Shown here: piece after piece, positions 9,040 to 19,213 of the stretch | Layout of the letters: every line of letters starts with the position of its first letter | Numbering within the stretch: position 1 is the first letter of the stretch | Assembly: GCF_001403735.1 (NCBI RefSeq) | Contig: NZ_CXPG01000014.1 | Location: 196,001-260,000 of the forward strand | Reading direction: 5' to 3' | Length of the DNA stretch: 64,000 nucleotides | DNA from: Jannaschia rubra | GTDB lineage: Bacteria > Pseudomonadota > Alphaproteobacteria > Rhodobacterales > Rhodobacteraceae | Translations under genes and position numbers: made by a program | The notes under the pieces: model-generated | What the model was told of the DNA's origin: nothing | Databases searched by the model: none | Seen by the model: the letters and a program-made list of their open reading frames with translations, nothing else

Positions 9040-11498
9040 GCGATCAGGACGGAAAGAAACCCCTCGGCCTCGGAGGCGGCGCCCGTAGCGGCACCGTCAA
9101 GCAAAGCTTCGCCCGAGGGCGCACCAACAACGTCGTGGTGGAGACCAAGCGCAAGCGCATCGCCGTGCCCAAGCCGGGCGCGCAGTCCGCGGCTGCGGTC
9201 AACGCGCAGGGCGGCCGGTCCACCGGCGGCACCACCGATGCCGAAATGGAGCGTCGTCTCAAGGCGTTGCAGATGGCAAAGGCCCGTGAGGCCGAGGATA
9301 CCGAGCGCCGCGCCCGCGAGGAAAAGGAGCGCGAGGATGAACGCGCCCGCCGCCGTGCCGACATCGAGGCCAAGGAGCGCGAGGAGCGCGAGCGCGTCGA
9401 ACTGGCCCGTCAGCGCGCCGAGGAAGACGAACGCCGCCAGCGCGAGGCCACCGAGGCGCGGACGCGTCCGGCGGAGCCCACGCCCGCCGAGCCGACCGCG
9501 GCCGAACAGCCCCGCCAACGCAACCTGGGCCCCGACGCCCGGCCCGGCCGGTCCGATGGACCGCGCAAGCGCGACGACGATTCGGGCAAGCCCCGCACCG
9601 GCGACCGCCGCTCCGGCAAGCTGACGCTGAACCAGGCGCTGGCCGGCGGAGAAGGCGGCCGTCAGCGCAGCCTCGCCTCCATGCGTCGCAAGCAGGAGCG
9701 GCAGCGCAAGGGCGGCGGCAACGTCGTGCAGGAAAAGGTGATGCGCGAAGTGCGCCTGCCCGAAACCATCGTGGTGTCGGAACTGGCCAACCGCATGTCC
9801 GAGCGCGTGGCCGCCGTGGTCAAGGCGCTGATGCAGAACGGCATGATGGTCACGCAGAACGAGGTTCTGGACGCCGACACGGCGGAGCTCATCATCGAGG
9901 AATTCGGCCACACCGTCGTCCGCGTGTCGGATTCGGACGTGGAGCAGGTCATCGACGTGATCGAGGACAAGCCCGAGAGCCTGGTGGATCGCGCGCCGGT
10001 CATCACCATCATGGGCCACGTCGACCACGGCAAGACCTCGCTACTGGACGCGATCCGCAAGACCAAGGTCGCGCCGGGCGAAGCGGGCGGCATCACCCAG
10101 CACATCGGCGCCTATCAGGTCGAGGCCGGGGGCAAGCCCCTCACCTTCCTCGACACGCCGGGTCATGCCGCGTTCACGTCGATGCGGGCCCGTGGCGCGC
10201 AGGTGACGGACATCGTGGTCCTGGTGGTGGCGGCCGACGATCAGGTCATGCCCCAGACGATCGAAGCCATCGCCCACGCGAAGGCCGCCGAGGTTCCGAT
10301 CATCGTGGCGATCAACAAGATGGACCGACCCGGCGCGAACCCGCAGAAAGTCCGCACCGACCTTCTGCAGCACGAGATCGTCGTCGAGGAGATGTCGGGC
10401 GACGTGCAGGACGTCGAGGTATCGGCCAAGACCGGCGACGGCATCGACAAGCTGCTGGAGGCCATCGCGATCCAGGCCGAGATCCTGGAACTGAAGGCCA
10501 ACCCCGCCCGCGCCGCCCAGGGCACGGTGGTCGAGGCCAAGCTCGACGTGGGCCGCGGTCCTGTCGCCACCGTTCTCGTGCAGAACGGTACGCTTCGCCG
10601 CGGCGACATCTTCGTCGTGGGCGAACAGTGGGGCAAGGTCCGCGCGCTGGTCGATGACCAGGGCCAGCGCGTCGATGAGGCGGGTCCGTCCTTCCCGGTC
10701 GAGGTGCTGGGTCTGAACGGCACGCCGGGGGCGGGCGACATCCTCAACGTCGTCGCCACCGAGGCGCAGGCGCGCGAGATCGCGGAGTATCGCGAATCGG
10801 CTGCCAAGGACAAGCGCGCCGCCGCGGGCGCCGCCACGACGCTCGATCAGATGATGGCCAAGGCCCGCGACGACAAGGACGTCTCGGAACTGCCGCTCGT
10901 GATCAAGGCGGATGTCCGCGGCTCGGCCGAGGCGATCCATCAGGCGCTGGAGCAGATCGGCAACGAGGAGGTGCGCGTGCGCATTCTGCACTCGGGCGTC
11001 GGCGCCATCACGGAAAGCGACATCACCCTGGCGGAGGCGTCCAATGCCCCGGTCATCGGTTTCAACGTGCGTGCCAACGCGCCGGCGCGGGCCGCTGCCA
11101 ACCAGAAGACCGTCGAGATCCGCTACTATTCGGTGATCTACGACCTTCTGGACGACATCAAGCAGGCCGCCTCCGGCCTCCTGTCGGCCGAGATCAGGGA
11201 GACCTTCATCGGCTACGCCGAAATCCGCGAAGTCTTCCGTGTCACCGGCGTGGGCAACGTCGCGGGTTGCCTCGTGACCGAAGGCGTGGCCCGCCGGTCC
11301 GCGGGTGTGCGCCTGCTGCGCGACGACGTCGTGATCCACGAGGGCACGCTCAAGACGCTCAAGCGGTTCAAGGACGAGGTGCGGGAAGTGCAGTCCGGTC
11401 AGGAATGCGGCATGGCATTCGAGCGCTATGACGACATCCGCAAAGGCGACATCATCGAGATCTTCGAGCGCGAGGAGGTCGAGCGCACGCTCGACTGA
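9036..11498 (+). CDS. infB: Translation initiation factor IF-2
   Basis: An 820-residue IF-2, the GTPase that brings fMet-tRNA to the 30S subunit and promotes subunit joining. The first 230 residues are low-complexity and charged: an Arg/Glu-rich helix at about 65-150, then Pro/Ala/Arg-rich sequence, as usual in this lineage. An IF2_N-type segment ([15 protein letters not shown]) precedes the G domain, which has GHVDHGKTS (327-335), DTPGHAAF and NKMD. Domains II, III and the C-terminal tRNA-binding domain follow. It ends in front of a strong terminator, closing the rimP-nusA-ylxR-infB operon. Confidence 0.97.
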   Translation: MSDQDGKKPLGLGGGARSGTVKQSFARGRTNNVVVETKRKRIAVPKPGAQSAAAVNAQGGRSTGGTTDAEMERRLKALQMAKAREAEDTERRAREEKEREDERARRRADIEAKEREERERVELARQRAEEDERRQREATEARTRPAEPTPAEPTAAEQPRQRNLGPDARPGRSDGPRKRDDDSGKPRTGDRRSGKLTLNQALAGGEGGRQRSLASMRRKQERQRKGGGNVVQEKVMREVRLPETIVVSELANRMSERVAAVVKALMQNGMMVTQNEVLDADTAELIIEEFGHTVVRVSDSDVEQVIDVIEDKPESLVDRAPVITIMGHVDHGKTSLLDAIRKTKVAPGEAGGITQHIGAYQVEAGGKPLTFLDTPGHAAFTSMRARGAQVTDIVVLVVAADDQVMPQTIEAIAHAKAAEVPIIVAINKMDRPGANPQKVRTDLLQHEIVVEEMSGDVQDVEVSAKTGDGIDKLLEAIAIQAEILELKANPARAAQGTVVEAKLDVGRGPVATVLVQNGTLRRGDIFVVGEQWGKVRALVDDQGQRVDEAGPSFPVEVLGLNGTPGAGDILNVVATEAQAREIAEYRESAAKDKRAAAGAATTLDQMMAKARDDKDVSELPLVIKADVRGSAEAIHQALEQIGNEEVRVRILHSGVGAITESDITLAEASNAPVIGFNVRANAPARAAANQKTVEIRYYSVIYDLLDDIKQAASGLLSAEIRETFIGYAEIREVFRVTGVGNVAGCLVTEGVARRSAGVRLLRDDVVIHEGTLKTLKRFKDEVREVQSGQECGMAFERYDDIRKGDIIEIFEREEVERTLD

Positions 11499-11524
11499 TC
11501 CCCTCGGGTCGAGGATCCGGCATG

Positions 11525-11552
11525 AAAACGGGGGCCTTCGGGCCCTCGTTTT
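11525..11552 (+). terminator. Intrinsic terminator after infB
   Basis: A 12-bp stem (11525-11536 with 11541-11552, one G-T pair) closes on a TTCG tetraloop. The 3' arm ends in TTTT. It lies 26 nt after the infB stop, between convergent genes. The A-rich 5' edge could also serve the minus strand weakly. Confidence 0.85.
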
Positions 11553-11570
11553 GCGTTCTGGACCGGGATC

Positions 11571-12149
11571 TCAGCGCGGCGGGCGGGCGCTGAAGATCGG
11601 ATGGGGTCGAGGGCCGGCCGGTGCCGAGGAGGGGCGGACCGGACCAATGATCCGGGGCTCCGCCCGAGCGGGTGCCTCTGCCTTCGGAGCAGGCGGAACT
11701 GCGCGGGGGGCCGCCAGTGGGCTCCGCGGCCGGGCCATGGTCGGCATCGCGGGGATGTCATCATCCTCGACCGTTGCCATGGCTTCCTCGGGCTGCGCCT
11801 GCGGCGACATCGCGGGCTTCGGGGCCGATGCTGTTTCGTCGGCAGCGCGGCGGGCGGCAATCTCAAGCATCCGATGCGTCATGTCGGCGGTGTCCATGGC
11901 GGCGCGCGTCTGCTGCGCCATCATCACCGAGAACAAGCCGAAGAACGCGACCCCGAGGCCCGGCATCGATGCTCCGATGCGGGCCGACAGGTCGACCGCA
12001 TCCGTCGAGCCGCCCAGTCCCGGCATGACCCCCTGGACGAATCCGGCCGCGGCCAGAAGCAGTCCGACGGCCGCGATGCCCCATCCGAGGTTCGAAAAGA
12101 CGACCGCGATGCCGCGCCCCGCCGCGTAGGTTTTCCTGAAGTCGGTCAT
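11571..12149 (-). CDS. Two-TM membrane protein with Pro/Ala-rich tail, unknown function
   Basis: A 192-residue protein I do not recognise. Hydrophobic segments at about 13-41 and 64-77 look like two membrane spans joined by a short loop. Residues 78-105 are a polar, possibly helical stretch (QQTRAAMDTADMTHRMLEIAARRAADE). The last 85 residues are Pro/Ala-rich, interrupted by an acidic patch (EDDD). It probably sits in the inner membrane with a flexible cytoplasmic tail. It stands alone, downstream of petC on the same strand but separated by a terminator. Codon use resembles neighbouring genes, so it is likely real. Confidence 0.65.
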   Translation of the reverse strand: MTDFRKTYAAGRGIAVVFSNLGWGIAAVGLLLAAAGFVQGVMPGLGGSTDAVDLSARIGASMPGLGVAFFGLFSVMMAQQTRAAMDTADMTHRMLEIAARRAADETASAPKPAMSPQAQPEEAMATVEDDDIPAMPTMARPRSPLAAPRAVPPAPKAEAPARAEPRIIGPVRPSSAPAGPRPHPIFSARPPR

Positions 12150-12206
12150 TCATGCTCTCCGGCGATGTCGGAGCCGTCTTTGCACCGCTCGCCCCTATTG
12201 CCCAAC

Positions 12207-12234
12207 AAAAAAGACCGGCCACGTGGGGCCGGTC
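12207..12234 (-). terminator. Intrinsic terminator of the petABC operon
   Basis: On the minus strand, GACCGGCC pairs with GGCCGGTC (12227-12234 with 12213-12220) across a 6-nt loop and is followed by six T residues (12212-12207). It lies 26 nt after the petC stop. Confidence 0.85.
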
Positions 12235-12260
12235 CTGTTTCTGCCGATCCGCGATGCGGA

Positions 12261-13070
12261 TCAGGACAGCTTTTCGTCCTTGTAGCCCTTGACCGGGGCC
12301 CAGATCCGCTTGTTCGTCAGGTAAAGCAGCACCGAAAGCACCGCCAGCATGATGACCGCGATGAAGCCCATCTGCTTGCGCGCGGCGAGCTTGGGTTCGG
12401 CTGTCCACATCAGGAAGGCGGCGACATCCTTTGCCTCGCTCTCGATGTCGGAGGGGGCGCCGTCGTCGAACTCCACGTCGTCGCCATAGAGGGGCGGCGC
12501 CATGCTGATCCAGCCGCCGGGGAAGGCCGTGTTCTCGTAGAGGATCGTGCCCGCCTGTTCCATTTCCTCGCCGGTATAGCTCGTCATGAGAGAGGCGATG
12601 TATTCCGGCCCGCCGGTGCCGCGCAGAAGCTGGTTGATTCCCAGGTTCAGGGGCCCGTGGAAGCCCGCGCGTGCCTTCGCCATCAGCGACAGGTCGGGTG
12701 CGCCGGCTGCGGTGACTTCCGGAAAGTTGTCGGTGACGTCGGCGGTCCGGTACTCGTATTCGCCGATGTCCTCGTTCAGGCGGTAGACTTCCATCTCGCT
12801 GGCGAAGGCTTTTGCCTGCTCCTCCGAGAACCCCGGTCCGCCGTCATCGGAAAGGGTCCGGATCGGCACGAACTTGAGGCCGTGGCACCCCGCGCAGACC
12901 TGCGAATAGACCTTGAGCCCGCGCTGGAGCTGCGTCTGGTCGTAGGTGCCGAACGGTCCCTCGAACGGGAACTCGTAGTCTGTGATCGTCTGGTGGCCGG
13001 TCTCGGCCGCCGCGGCCGGAATCGCGATGGCGACGACGAGGGCGGCGGCGGTGATGACTTTAGACAGCAT
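12261..13070 (-). CDS. petC: Cytochrome c1 of the bc1 complex
   Basis: A 269-residue cytochrome c1, which passes electrons from the Rieske protein to cytochrome c2 or cy on the periplasmic side. A Sec signal peptide ends around AAAAE (20-24). Haem is attached at C59-A-G-C62-H63, and M190 in ISMAPPLYGDDV is the sixth haem ligand. One C-terminal membrane anchor spans about 234-252. Length and motifs match Rhodobacter cytochrome c1. It is the last gene of petABC, 12 nt after petB. Confidence 0.97.
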   Translation of the reverse strand: MLSKVITAAALVVAIAIPAAAAETGHQTITDYEFPFEGPFGTYDQTQLQRGLKVYSQVCAGCHGLKFVPIRTLSDDGGPGFSEEQAKAFASEMEVYRLNEDIGEYEYRTADVTDNFPEVTAAGAPDLSLMAKARAGFHGPLNLGINQLLRGTGGPEYIASLMTSYTGEEMEQAGTILYENTAFPGGWISMAPPLYGDDVEFDDGAPSDIESEAKDVAAFLMWTAEPKLAARKQMGFIAVIMLAVLSVLLYLTNKRIWAPVKGYKDEKLS

Positions 13071-13082
13071 CTGTCCTTCTCC

Positions 13083-14438
13083 TTATTCGGCCGGGCCGGC
13101 GGCTTTTTCGCCGGGCAGTCGCATGCCGGTCGCCCCGTCGCCGTAATGGGCGACGAAGTCTTCCTCGATGGTGGCGGGGCGGGCTTCCGGCTTCTCGATC
13201 ACGCCGAGCAGCGGGAGGATCACCAGGAAATAGGCGAACCAGTAGGCCGAAGCGAAAAGCGCCATCGACGCCCAAGGCTCCTCGGCAGGCATCGAGCCGA
13301 GCCACATCAGCACGAAGAAGTCGAACACCAGAAGCCAGAACCACCACTTGAACATCGGGCGATATCGGCCCGACCGGACCGACGAGGTGTCGAGCCAGGG
13401 AGCCAGCGCCATGACGATGATCGCGCCGAACATCGCGATCACGCCGAAGAACTTGGCGTCCACGATGCCGCCCGTGATCCAGTTGGCAGCGATGACGACC
13501 CAGACGTCGGCGGTGAAGGCACGAAGAATCGCGTAGAACGGCAGGAAATACCATTCCGGCACGATATGCGCGGGCGTCGAGAGGGCATTCGCCTCGATGT
13601 AGTTGTCGGGGTGGCCTAGGTAGTTGGGCATGAAGCCCACGATCGCGAAGAACCCGAGCAGGATCACGGCGAGCGCGAACAGGTCCTTGATGACGAAATA
13701 GGGCCAGAACGGCAGCGTGTCCTTCTTGGCCTCCTCCTTCGACGTGCGGCGCACCTCGACCCCGGTGGGGTTGTTGTTGCCGGTCGAGTGGAACGACCAG
13801 ATGTGCACGATCGTCAGGCCCAGGATCAGGAAGGGGAACAGGTAGTGCAGCGAGAAGAAGCGGTTGAGCGTCGCGTTGTCGACCGCCGGTCCGCCCAGCA
13901 GCCAGGACTGGATCGACTCGCCCACCCATGGCACGGCGCCGAACAGGCCGGTGATGACCGTGGCGCCCCAGAACGACATCTGCCCCCAGGGCAGGACGTA
14001 GCCCATGAAGGCCGTGCCCATCATCAACAGGTAGATGACGATGCCGATGATCCAGGTGATCTCGCGCGGGGCCTTGTAGGACCCGTAGTAGAGGTTGCGG
14101 AAGATGTGCGCATAGACCGCCACGAAGAACAGCGACGCGCCGTTCGCGTGGATGTAGCGCAGCGCCCAGCCCCCGTTCACGTTGCGCATGATGTGTTCCA
14201 CCGACGCGAAGGCGAGGTCCACGTTCGGCGTGTAGTGCATGACCAGGACGATGCCGGTCACGATCTGCAGGACCAGCGTGAAGGTGAGGACGATGCCCCA
14301 GATCCACATCCAGTTCAGGTTCTTCGGCGTCGGGATCATCAACGTGTTGTACAGCAGCCCGATGATCGGAATGCGACGCTCGACCCAACGCTCGGCGGTG
14401 GAGCCGGGTTGGTAATGGTCGTGGGGAATGCCAGCCAT
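13083..14438 (-). CDS. petB: Cytochrome b of the bc1 complex
   Basis: A 451-residue, eight-helix cytochrome b that forms the quinol oxidation and quinone reduction sites. Haem ligands are H97/H198 and H111/H212, the same numbering as in R. capsulatus. The Qo-site motif PEWY is present ([17 protein letters not shown]). The C-terminus carries an extra hydrophilic tail of about 30 residues, common in Rhodobacterales. It sits between petA (12 nt upstream) and petC (12 nt downstream). Confidence 0.98.
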   Translation of the reverse strand: MAGIPHDHYQPGSTAERWVERRIPIIGLLYNTLMIPTPKNLNWMWIWGIVLTFTLVLQIVTGIVLVMHYTPNVDLAFASVEHIMRNVNGGWALRYIHANGASLFFVAVYAHIFRNLYYGSYKAPREITWIIGIVIYLLMMGTAFMGYVLPWGQMSFWGATVITGLFGAVPWVGESIQSWLLGGPAVDNATLNRFFSLHYLFPFLILGLTIVHIWSFHSTGNNNPTGVEVRRTSKEEAKKDTLPFWPYFVIKDLFALAVILLGFFAIVGFMPNYLGHPDNYIEANALSTPAHIVPEWYFLPFYAILRAFTADVWVVIAANWITGGIVDAKFFGVIAMFGAIIVMALAPWLDTSSVRSGRYRPMFKWWFWLLVFDFFVLMWLGSMPAEEPWASMALFASAYWFAYFLVILPLLGVIEKPEARPATIEEDFVAHYGDGATGMRLPGEKAAGPAE

Positions 14439-14450
14439 CTTCGTGCCTCC

Positions 14451-15032
14451 TCAGCCCAGTTTGATCGTGAATTCGTCGGTGAACGATGCCACCGGCACCG
14501 GCAGGTTGGTCGGCGCCGGGCCGCGGCGGATGCGGCCGGACTTGTCGTAGTGGGATCCGTGGCAAGGGCAGAACCAGCCGCCGAAATCGCCCGCTTCGTT
14601 CAGGGGGACGCAGCCCAGGTGCGTGCAGACGCCGATCATCACCAGCCATTCGCCCGTCTGGGCATCGCCGTCGTCGAAGCCCGGCAGGGCGCGGTTCTCG
14701 TCCAGCGCGGGTGCGTCGCCGGGAATGTTGGCGTTCTCGGCCAGCGGGTCGGGCAGGTCCGACAGCTCGACCGTGCGGGCCTCGGCGATGTCTTCCTCGG
14801 TGCGGCGGCGGATGAAGACCGGCTTGCCCAGCCACTTCACCGTGAGCTGCGTCCCCGGCTCGACCCCCGAGACGTCGACATCGATCGACGCCAGCGCCTG
14901 CACGTCGGCCGACGGGTTCATCTGGTTGACCAGCGGCCAGACGGCCGCGCCGGTCACGACGACGCCGACCCCGGCCGTCGCGTAGTAGAGGAAGTCGCGG
15001 CGGGTGCCCGCGTGATCGTCTGCGTGTGACAC
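14451..15032 (-). CDS. petA: Rieske iron-sulfur subunit of the bc1 complex (GTG start)
   Basis: A 193-residue Rieske protein. A twin-arginine signal anchor ([22 protein letters not shown]) at residues 10-31 is retained as the membrane helix. The cluster-binding motifs are CTHLGC (136-141) and CPCHGS (155-160): C136/H138/C155/H158 bind the 2Fe-2S cluster and C141-C157 forms the disulfide. I chose GTG at 15032 because GGGAGA precedes it at good spacing and it matches the family's usual [13 protein letters not shown] start. An in-frame ATG at 15077 would add 15 non-conserved residues. First gene of petABC; 15033-15189 upstream should hold its promoter. Confidence 0.95.
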   Translation of the reverse strand: MSHADDHAGTRRDFLYYATAGVGVVVTGAAVWPLVNQMNPSADVQALASIDVDVSGVEPGTQLTVKWLGKPVFIRRRTEEDIAEARTVELSDLPDPLAENANIPGDAPALDENRALPGFDDGDAQTGEWLVMIGVCTHLGCVPLNEAGDFGGWFCPCHGSHYDKSGRIRRGPAPTNLPVPVASFTDEFTIKLG

Positions 15033-15189
15033 GAAGCCATCTCCCGGTGTGGTGTCGGCCGTGCGAGGGCCGGTCATTGAAACGCCTGAGCGGACACCGG
15101 AGTCGCCACCGGGCCGCGTCCAGCCCCCCCTTAGCGCATCGTCAGGGGCAAGTTCCAGCGGACAAACGCGCACAGGTGGCGGGTTTTTG

Positions 15190-15603
15190 TCACAGGTCGC
15201 GGTCCATGTCGCGGTGCGGGATACCTGCGTCGTCATAGGTCGGGCCCCGCGCGACGAACCCCAACCGCGCATAGAACCCCATGGCGTGCGTCTGCGCCCC
15301 CAGCGTCGCGCGTCGCAGGCCACTGGCGCGCAGCTCGTCCATCACATGCCGCATCAGCGCCGCCCCGACACCGGTGCCCCGCGCCCGCGGCAGGACGGCG
15401 ACGCGCTGGATCTTGGCCGTATCGCCCATGACCCGTACCCGAAGCGTGGCCACCGGGCCTTCTTCGTCGGTGGCCAGCCAATGCAGGCAGGCATCGTCCA
15501 TCCCGTCGATTTCCTCCGCCGGGGTGACGCCCTGCTCGCCCACGAAGACCTCGGTGCGAATGGCGAAGGGCGCGGTCAGGTCGGTGACCTGCGCGATCCT
15601 CAT
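15190..15603 (-). CDS. GNAT family N-acetyltransferase (ElaA-like)
   Basis: A 137-residue GCN5-related acetyltransferase. Conserved parts: [14 protein letters not shown] at the start, the acetyl-CoA loop motif in [17 protein letters not shown], and the C-terminal [24 protein letters not shown], typical of the ElaA/YjcF-like subgroup. The substrate is unknown. The start codon overlaps the stop of the preceding GST gene (ATGA), so the two are translationally coupled. Confidence 0.85.
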   Translation of the reverse strand: MRIAQVTDLTAPFAIRTEVFVGEQGVTPAEEIDGMDDACLHWLATDEEGPVATLRVRVMGDTAKIQRVAVLPRARGTGVGAALMRHVMDELRASGLRRATLGAQTHAMGFYARLGFVARGPTYDDAGIPHRDMDRDL

Positions 15604-16199
15604 GCGGGACGGGTCGCCGTCATGGCGGGCCGGGCGGCGAACCGCTCCTCCCAGGCGGCAAGCGTCGGGCGCCCCTCGCGCCAGTTGCGGTCCGACAGCC
15701 GCAGGTCGAGGTATCCCAGCGCGCAGCCCACCGCGATCTGCGCCATGTTGAGCGGCCCCTCCAGAAGCGGCATCGACCGGCCCTCCAGCGCGTCGAGGCT
15801 GCGGGCGATCTTGGTCCATTGCGCATCGAACCACTCGGACCAGTGCAGGGCCTCGGGGCGCAGGCGCTTCTCGTAGGTGATGGCGACCGCAGATTCCATC
15901 ATCGCGTCGGCGTTGGCCTCGATGCTCAGAACCTCCCACAGACGCCCCTCGGGATAGAGCCCGGCCTTGCCCCGCGCATCGAGAAACCGGCAGATCACAC
16001 GGCTGTCGTGGATGGCGGGGCCGTCGTCGCGTACCAGCACCGGGATCTTGCCCGACGGGTTGGCCGCGTTCAGCGCGGGCTCCCCGCCCATGGGATTCGC
16101 GGTCACGTCGCGCACGTCGACGTCCTCCTGCCCGGTCTCGATCAGGACGACGCGGCACTTGCGCGCGAAGGGCGAGGCGGGGGAGCTGTAGAGCTGCAT
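15600..16199 (-). CDS. Glutathione S-transferase family protein
   Basis: A 199-residue GST. The N-terminal thioredoxin-like domain (1-78) has SSPASPFARKCRVVLIE, where serines and C14 region would contact glutathione, the cis-Pro segment GKIPVLV and DSRVICRFLD. The helical C-terminal domain follows. The class resembles bacterial YfcF/beta-like GSTs. The substrate cannot be told. ATG 16199 was chosen over an in-frame upstream start (16232) because the beta1 strand begins at QLYSS. Coupled to the GNAT gene downstream. Confidence 0.88.
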   Translation of the reverse strand: MQLYSSPASPFARKCRVVLIETGQEDVDVRDVTANPMGGEPALNAANPSGKIPVLVRDDGPAIHDSRVICRFLDARGKAGLYPEGRLWEVLSIEANADAMMESAVAITYEKRLRPEALHWSEWFDAQWTKIARSLDALEGRSMPLLEGPLNMAQIAVGCALGYLDLRLSDRNWREGRPTLAAWEERFAARPAMTATRPA

Positions 16200-16253
16200 C
16201 ACGGGTCTCCGGGTTGATGTCAGGCGCAGCAAACCAGCAAAGCGCGCCCGGCG

Positions 16254-16895
16254 CTAGGGGATCGGCGGCGGCGAGAGGTTCAGCACGCCCATCGTCTCGA
16301 ACCCGGTCAGCACCGCGTCCACGGCGATGGTCGCGAGCACGATGCCCATGATACGGCTGATGACGCTGGCCCCCGTCGTCCCGATCAGCCGCTGGATACG
16401 CGTCGCCGCCAGCAGGAGCATCAGCGTGAAGACCAGCACCACCGCCAGCAGAAGCGCCGTCCATGCCTGCTCGCCGATCGACTGGCGGTGGTTGTCGGTC
16501 AGGATCACCACGGCGAGCATCGCGCCGGGCGAGGCGATGGAAGGCATCGCCATCGGAAACACCGCGCTCGTCATCGGATCGCCCGTCGCCGCCCCGATCT
16601 CGGCCGTGGGCTTCGAATCGCCGAAGACCATCGTCATGGCAAAGAGGAACAGCACGATCCCCCCCGCGATCTGGAAACTGCCGAGTTGCAGACCCAGCGC
16701 CTCCAGCACGAACTGCCCGCCGATAAGGAAGGCAAACAGCACCAGCGCGGCGATCAGCACCGCCCGGATGGCGAACCGCCGGTGCAGGGCGGGCGGAACC
16801 GAGGCCGTGGCGAACAGGAACACCGGGATCGACCCGACGGGGTCGATCACCACGAACAGCGTGATGAGTTCGCGCTGCAGCCCCACCCAGTCCAT
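16254..16895 (-). CDS. MarC/UPF0056 family integral membrane protein
   Basis: A 213-residue protein with six predicted membrane helices. MarC signatures are FVVIDPVGSIPVFL at residues 14-27, AGGIVLFLFAMTMVF and PMAMPSIASPGAMLAVV. MarC proteins were once linked to multiple antibiotic resistance, but no transport function has been proven. It stands upstream of the GST-GNAT pair on the same strand, 54 nt away. Confidence 0.9.
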   Translation of the reverse strand: MDWVGLQRELITLFVVIDPVGSIPVFLFATASVPPALHRRFAIRAVLIAALVLFAFLIGGQFVLEALGLQLGSFQIAGGIVLFLFAMTMVFGDSKPTAEIGAATGDPMTSAVFPMAMPSIASPGAMLAVVILTDNHRQSIGEQAWTALLLAVVLVFTLMLLLAATRIQRLIGTTGASVISRIMGIVLATIAVDAVLTGFETMGVLNLSPPPIP

Positions 16896-16970
16896 CGCCC
16901 CCGCCTTTTCATCATGACACCCCGTCCGATGCCGCAGGCCGCCCCGCGACGCAAGTCCGGGGTCCGGCCC

Positions 16971-17587
16971 TCAGTCGGCGCCCATCGCCCGCATCAGCGC
17001 GGCCAACTGCCCCGCATCGGGGCGCAACCCTGCTGCGGCCAGCGCATCGGCGGCGCGTTCCCGAACGTCGGCCGGCGTGTTCTGGCCCAGCTTGAAGGTC
17101 GATTCGAAACCCGAAACCCCGCAGGCGGAACGGCAGGATCCGCCGCATCATCCGGTCGCGGACCTCCGGCGTCGTCTTGGCCGGCGTCCAGGGCGTCTTG
17201 GGGCACAACCGCTTCTCCATGTCCGCGCTCTGCCGGTCCAGCATGTCGCGCATCGCCGTGTCCGGCAGGCAGGTCAGCGTGCCGCGCAGGTGGACGGCGA
17301 CATAGTTCCAGGTCGGCAACTGGTCGGGCACCTCGTACCAGTCGGCGGGACGTAGGCGTCGGGCCCGGCGACGGCCACCACGGGCGCCCCTTCCGAAAGC
17401 CGCGCGATGGAGTTCGAGCGGACGAGGTGCAAATCCAGCGAGTCACCTTCGGGCGACAGCAGCACCGGCACATGCGCGATCAGCGGCCCGTCCGAGCCGG
17501 CGACGGTCAGCATGCCGAAGGCCGGTCGCGCACGAAGGCAAGGACCCGCGCCTCGGACGGGACGCGGAAGGCAGGGCTAGGGTGCAT
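16971..17587 (-). pseudogene. PaiB-like FMN-binding protein, broken by three frameshifts
   Basis: Three reading frames together spell a complete PaiB-type FMN-binding split-barrel protein of about 205 residues. Frame one covers the start (HPSPAFRVPSEARVLAFVRD). Frame two covers FGMLTVAGSDGPLIAHVPVLL through VVAVAGPDAYV. Frame three covers DQLPTWNYVAVHLRG through MMRRILPFRL. The C-terminal KLGQNTPADVRERAADAL to a TGA at 16971 needs one more shift. Shifts fall near 17514-17527, 17339-17352 and 17109-17123. PaiB relatives are flavin-binding proteins annotated as negative regulators. Three indels in one gene, with intact neighbours, favour real decay over sequencing error. Confidence 0.8.
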
Positions 17588-17657
17588 GGGCGCATTTTCC
17601 CTTGTGGTATTGGCACCGGGCTTGCCGGAACGGGGCGGCCCGCGCAATCTGCGATCC

Positions 17658-18578
17658 ATGGTCGCCTCCTCGCCCGCGCCGACGTCAGGGTCCACCGCTT
17701 CGGGGGTCGGCCTGCGGCTTGCTGCGGTCGGGTTCGCCACCGGGCTGGGGTTCTGCATCCACGGCGCCGCGGACCACGCGCGGACGGGGCAGATCGTCTT
17801 CCTGCGGTCCGCGCTGTCGATCCCCTTCCTCCTCGTCTGGGCGGCGGCGATGGCCCCGGTTGCCGACTGGCGCCCCCGCGCACCCCGCAAGCATCTGGTC
17901 CGAGGCGTTGCGGGCGGGCTGTCGATGGTGCTCAACTTCTACGCGCTCGGGCAACTGCCGGTCAGCAACGCGCAGGCGCTGTCCTATCTCGCACCCGTCC
18001 TGTCCATCCCGGCGGCGGTGATCCTGCTGGGCGAGCGGCTGTCGCGGCGGACGGTGATCGCGGTGGCGTTGGGCTTCGCGGGAATGATCGCAATGCTCTA
18101 TACGGCGATCGACCGTCCGGGGTGGGGCCTCGGCCAACTGACGGGGGTGATGGCGGGGATCGCCTCGGCCGGGATCATGGCGCTCGTCCGCGTCCATATC
18201 AAGGCGATGACGGCGACCGAGACGACCATCTCCATCGCGCTCTCCTTCGCCGTGGTGACGACCTGCCTCGGCGCGGTGGCGGTCGCGGTCACGGGCTGGG
18301 TGCCGATGACGCCCGTGCTCTGGGCCTGGATGCTGGGGGCGGGCGCGCTCGGGGCGGCGACGCATGTCACCGCCACGGCCGCCGTCGCGCGGGCGCCGGT
18401 CTCGACGCTGGCACCCTTCGACTATGCCGGCCTCGTCTTCGCCGTCGTGCTGGAGTTCGCGCTCTACTCCGTGCTGCCGGGCCCCTGGGGGTGGCTCGGG
18501 ATCGGGCTCATCATGGCGGCAGGCCTTCTGACGGCCTGGACCGGGCGGCCCATCGCGGCCGGCCTGCGCCTGCGGTAA
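17658..18578 (+). CDS. DMT superfamily (EamA) transporter
   Basis: A 306-residue membrane protein with ten predicted helices in two EamA repeats (about 22-150 and 165-295). Repeat features include FLRSALSIPFLLVW, FYALGQLPVSNAQALSYLAPVLSIPAA and ARAPVSTLAPFDYAGLVFAVVLEF. EamA proteins export metabolites or drugs; the substrate is unknown. ATG 17658 was chosen because the first helix starts soon after and the broken PaiB gene diverges 70 nt upstream. A hairpin follows the stop. Confidence 0.88.
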   Translation: MVASSPAPTSGSTASGVGLRLAAVGFATGLGFCIHGAADHARTGQIVFLRSALSIPFLLVWAAAMAPVADWRPRAPRKHLVRGVAGGLSMVLNFYALGQLPVSNAQALSYLAPVLSIPAAVILLGERLSRRTVIAVALGFAGMIAMLYTAIDRPGWGLGQLTGVMAGIASAGIMALVRVHIKAMTATETTISIALSFAVVTTCLGAVAVAVTGWVPMTPVLWAWMLGAGALGAATHVTATAAVARAPVSTLAPFDYAGLVFAVVLEFALYSVLPGPWGWLGIGLIMAAGLLTAWTGRPIAAGLRLR

Positions 18579-18603
18579 GGGGCGCGCATCCGGTGCGCGC
18601 CCC
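18579..18603 (+). terminator. Hairpin between convergent genes, probable terminator
   Basis: A perfect 10-bp GC stem GGGGCGCGCA / TGCGCGCCCC with a 5-nt loop starts right after the DMT gene stop and ends 6 nt before the convergent fasciclin gene. There is no T-run, so termination may need Rho or be only partial. Confidence 0.5.
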
Positions 18604-18609
18604 TCGTGG

Positions 18610-19113
18610 TCAGGGAAGAAGCACGCGGTCGATCACGTGGATCACCCCGTTCGACGCCTGAACGTCCGCCGTCACGACCGTGACGCCCTCGACCGTCACG
18701 CCGTCGCCGCGCCCGTTCACCTGCAACGGGGCACCGTTGACCGTGGGCAGCCGACCGCTGGTGCCCGCCAGTGCCGAGGCCGGGTAGTTCTCGGGCACGA
18801 CGTGATACGTCAGGACGGACACGAGCTGGTCCTTGTTCTCGGGCAGAAGCAGCGTCTCGACCGTGCCTTCCGGCAATGCGGCGAAGGCCTCGTCCGTGGG
18901 CGCGAAGACGGTGAAGGGCCCCGGCCCCTTCAGCGTATCGACCAGGTCGGCAGCCTCGACCGCGGCCAGAAGCGTGGTGAAGGATCCCGCTTCCGTCGCG
19001 GTCTCGACGATGTCATCCGGGCCGGTGTCGCTCGCGGTGACGCAGCCCGACAGCGCGGCGAGCGCGATGGCCCCGGCGGCCAGAAGGTGACGGCGGTTGA
19101 TGATGTCGATCAT
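18610..19113 (-). CDS. Fasciclin (FAS1) domain lipoprotein
   Basis: A 167-residue protein with one FAS1 domain. A lipoprotein signal (residues 1-24, LAALSGC lipobox) is followed by the FAS1 H1 box [14 protein letters not shown] and the C-terminal H2-like [25 protein letters not shown]1 domains mediate adhesion or protein contacts at the cell surface. It is probably anchored in the outer or inner membrane facing the periplasm. Monocistronic: 97 nt separate it from mtaB downstream. Confidence 0.92.
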   Translation of the reverse strand: MIDIINRRHLLAAGAIALAALSGCVTASDTGPDDIVETATEAGSFTTLLAAVEAADLVDTLKGPGPFTVFAPTDEAFAALPEGTVETLLLPENKDQLVSVLTYHVVPENYPASALAGTSGRLPTVNGAPLQVNGRGDGVTVEGVTVVTADVQASNGVIHVIDRVLLP

Positions 19114-19213
19114 GGTTTCGAATCTCCCTGTCTCGATCTCGCCGCTTGACGCGACGACACCCAGACTACGCGGCCCGGCGCGGATCGGACCACTTCGGAT
19201 CGCCCGCAACGCG

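Noticed and set aside
14451-15323. A longer, 290-residue Rieske protein
   Set aside because: The N-terminal extension is not conserved; the GTG at 15032 has a good ribosome site and places the Tat motif normally.
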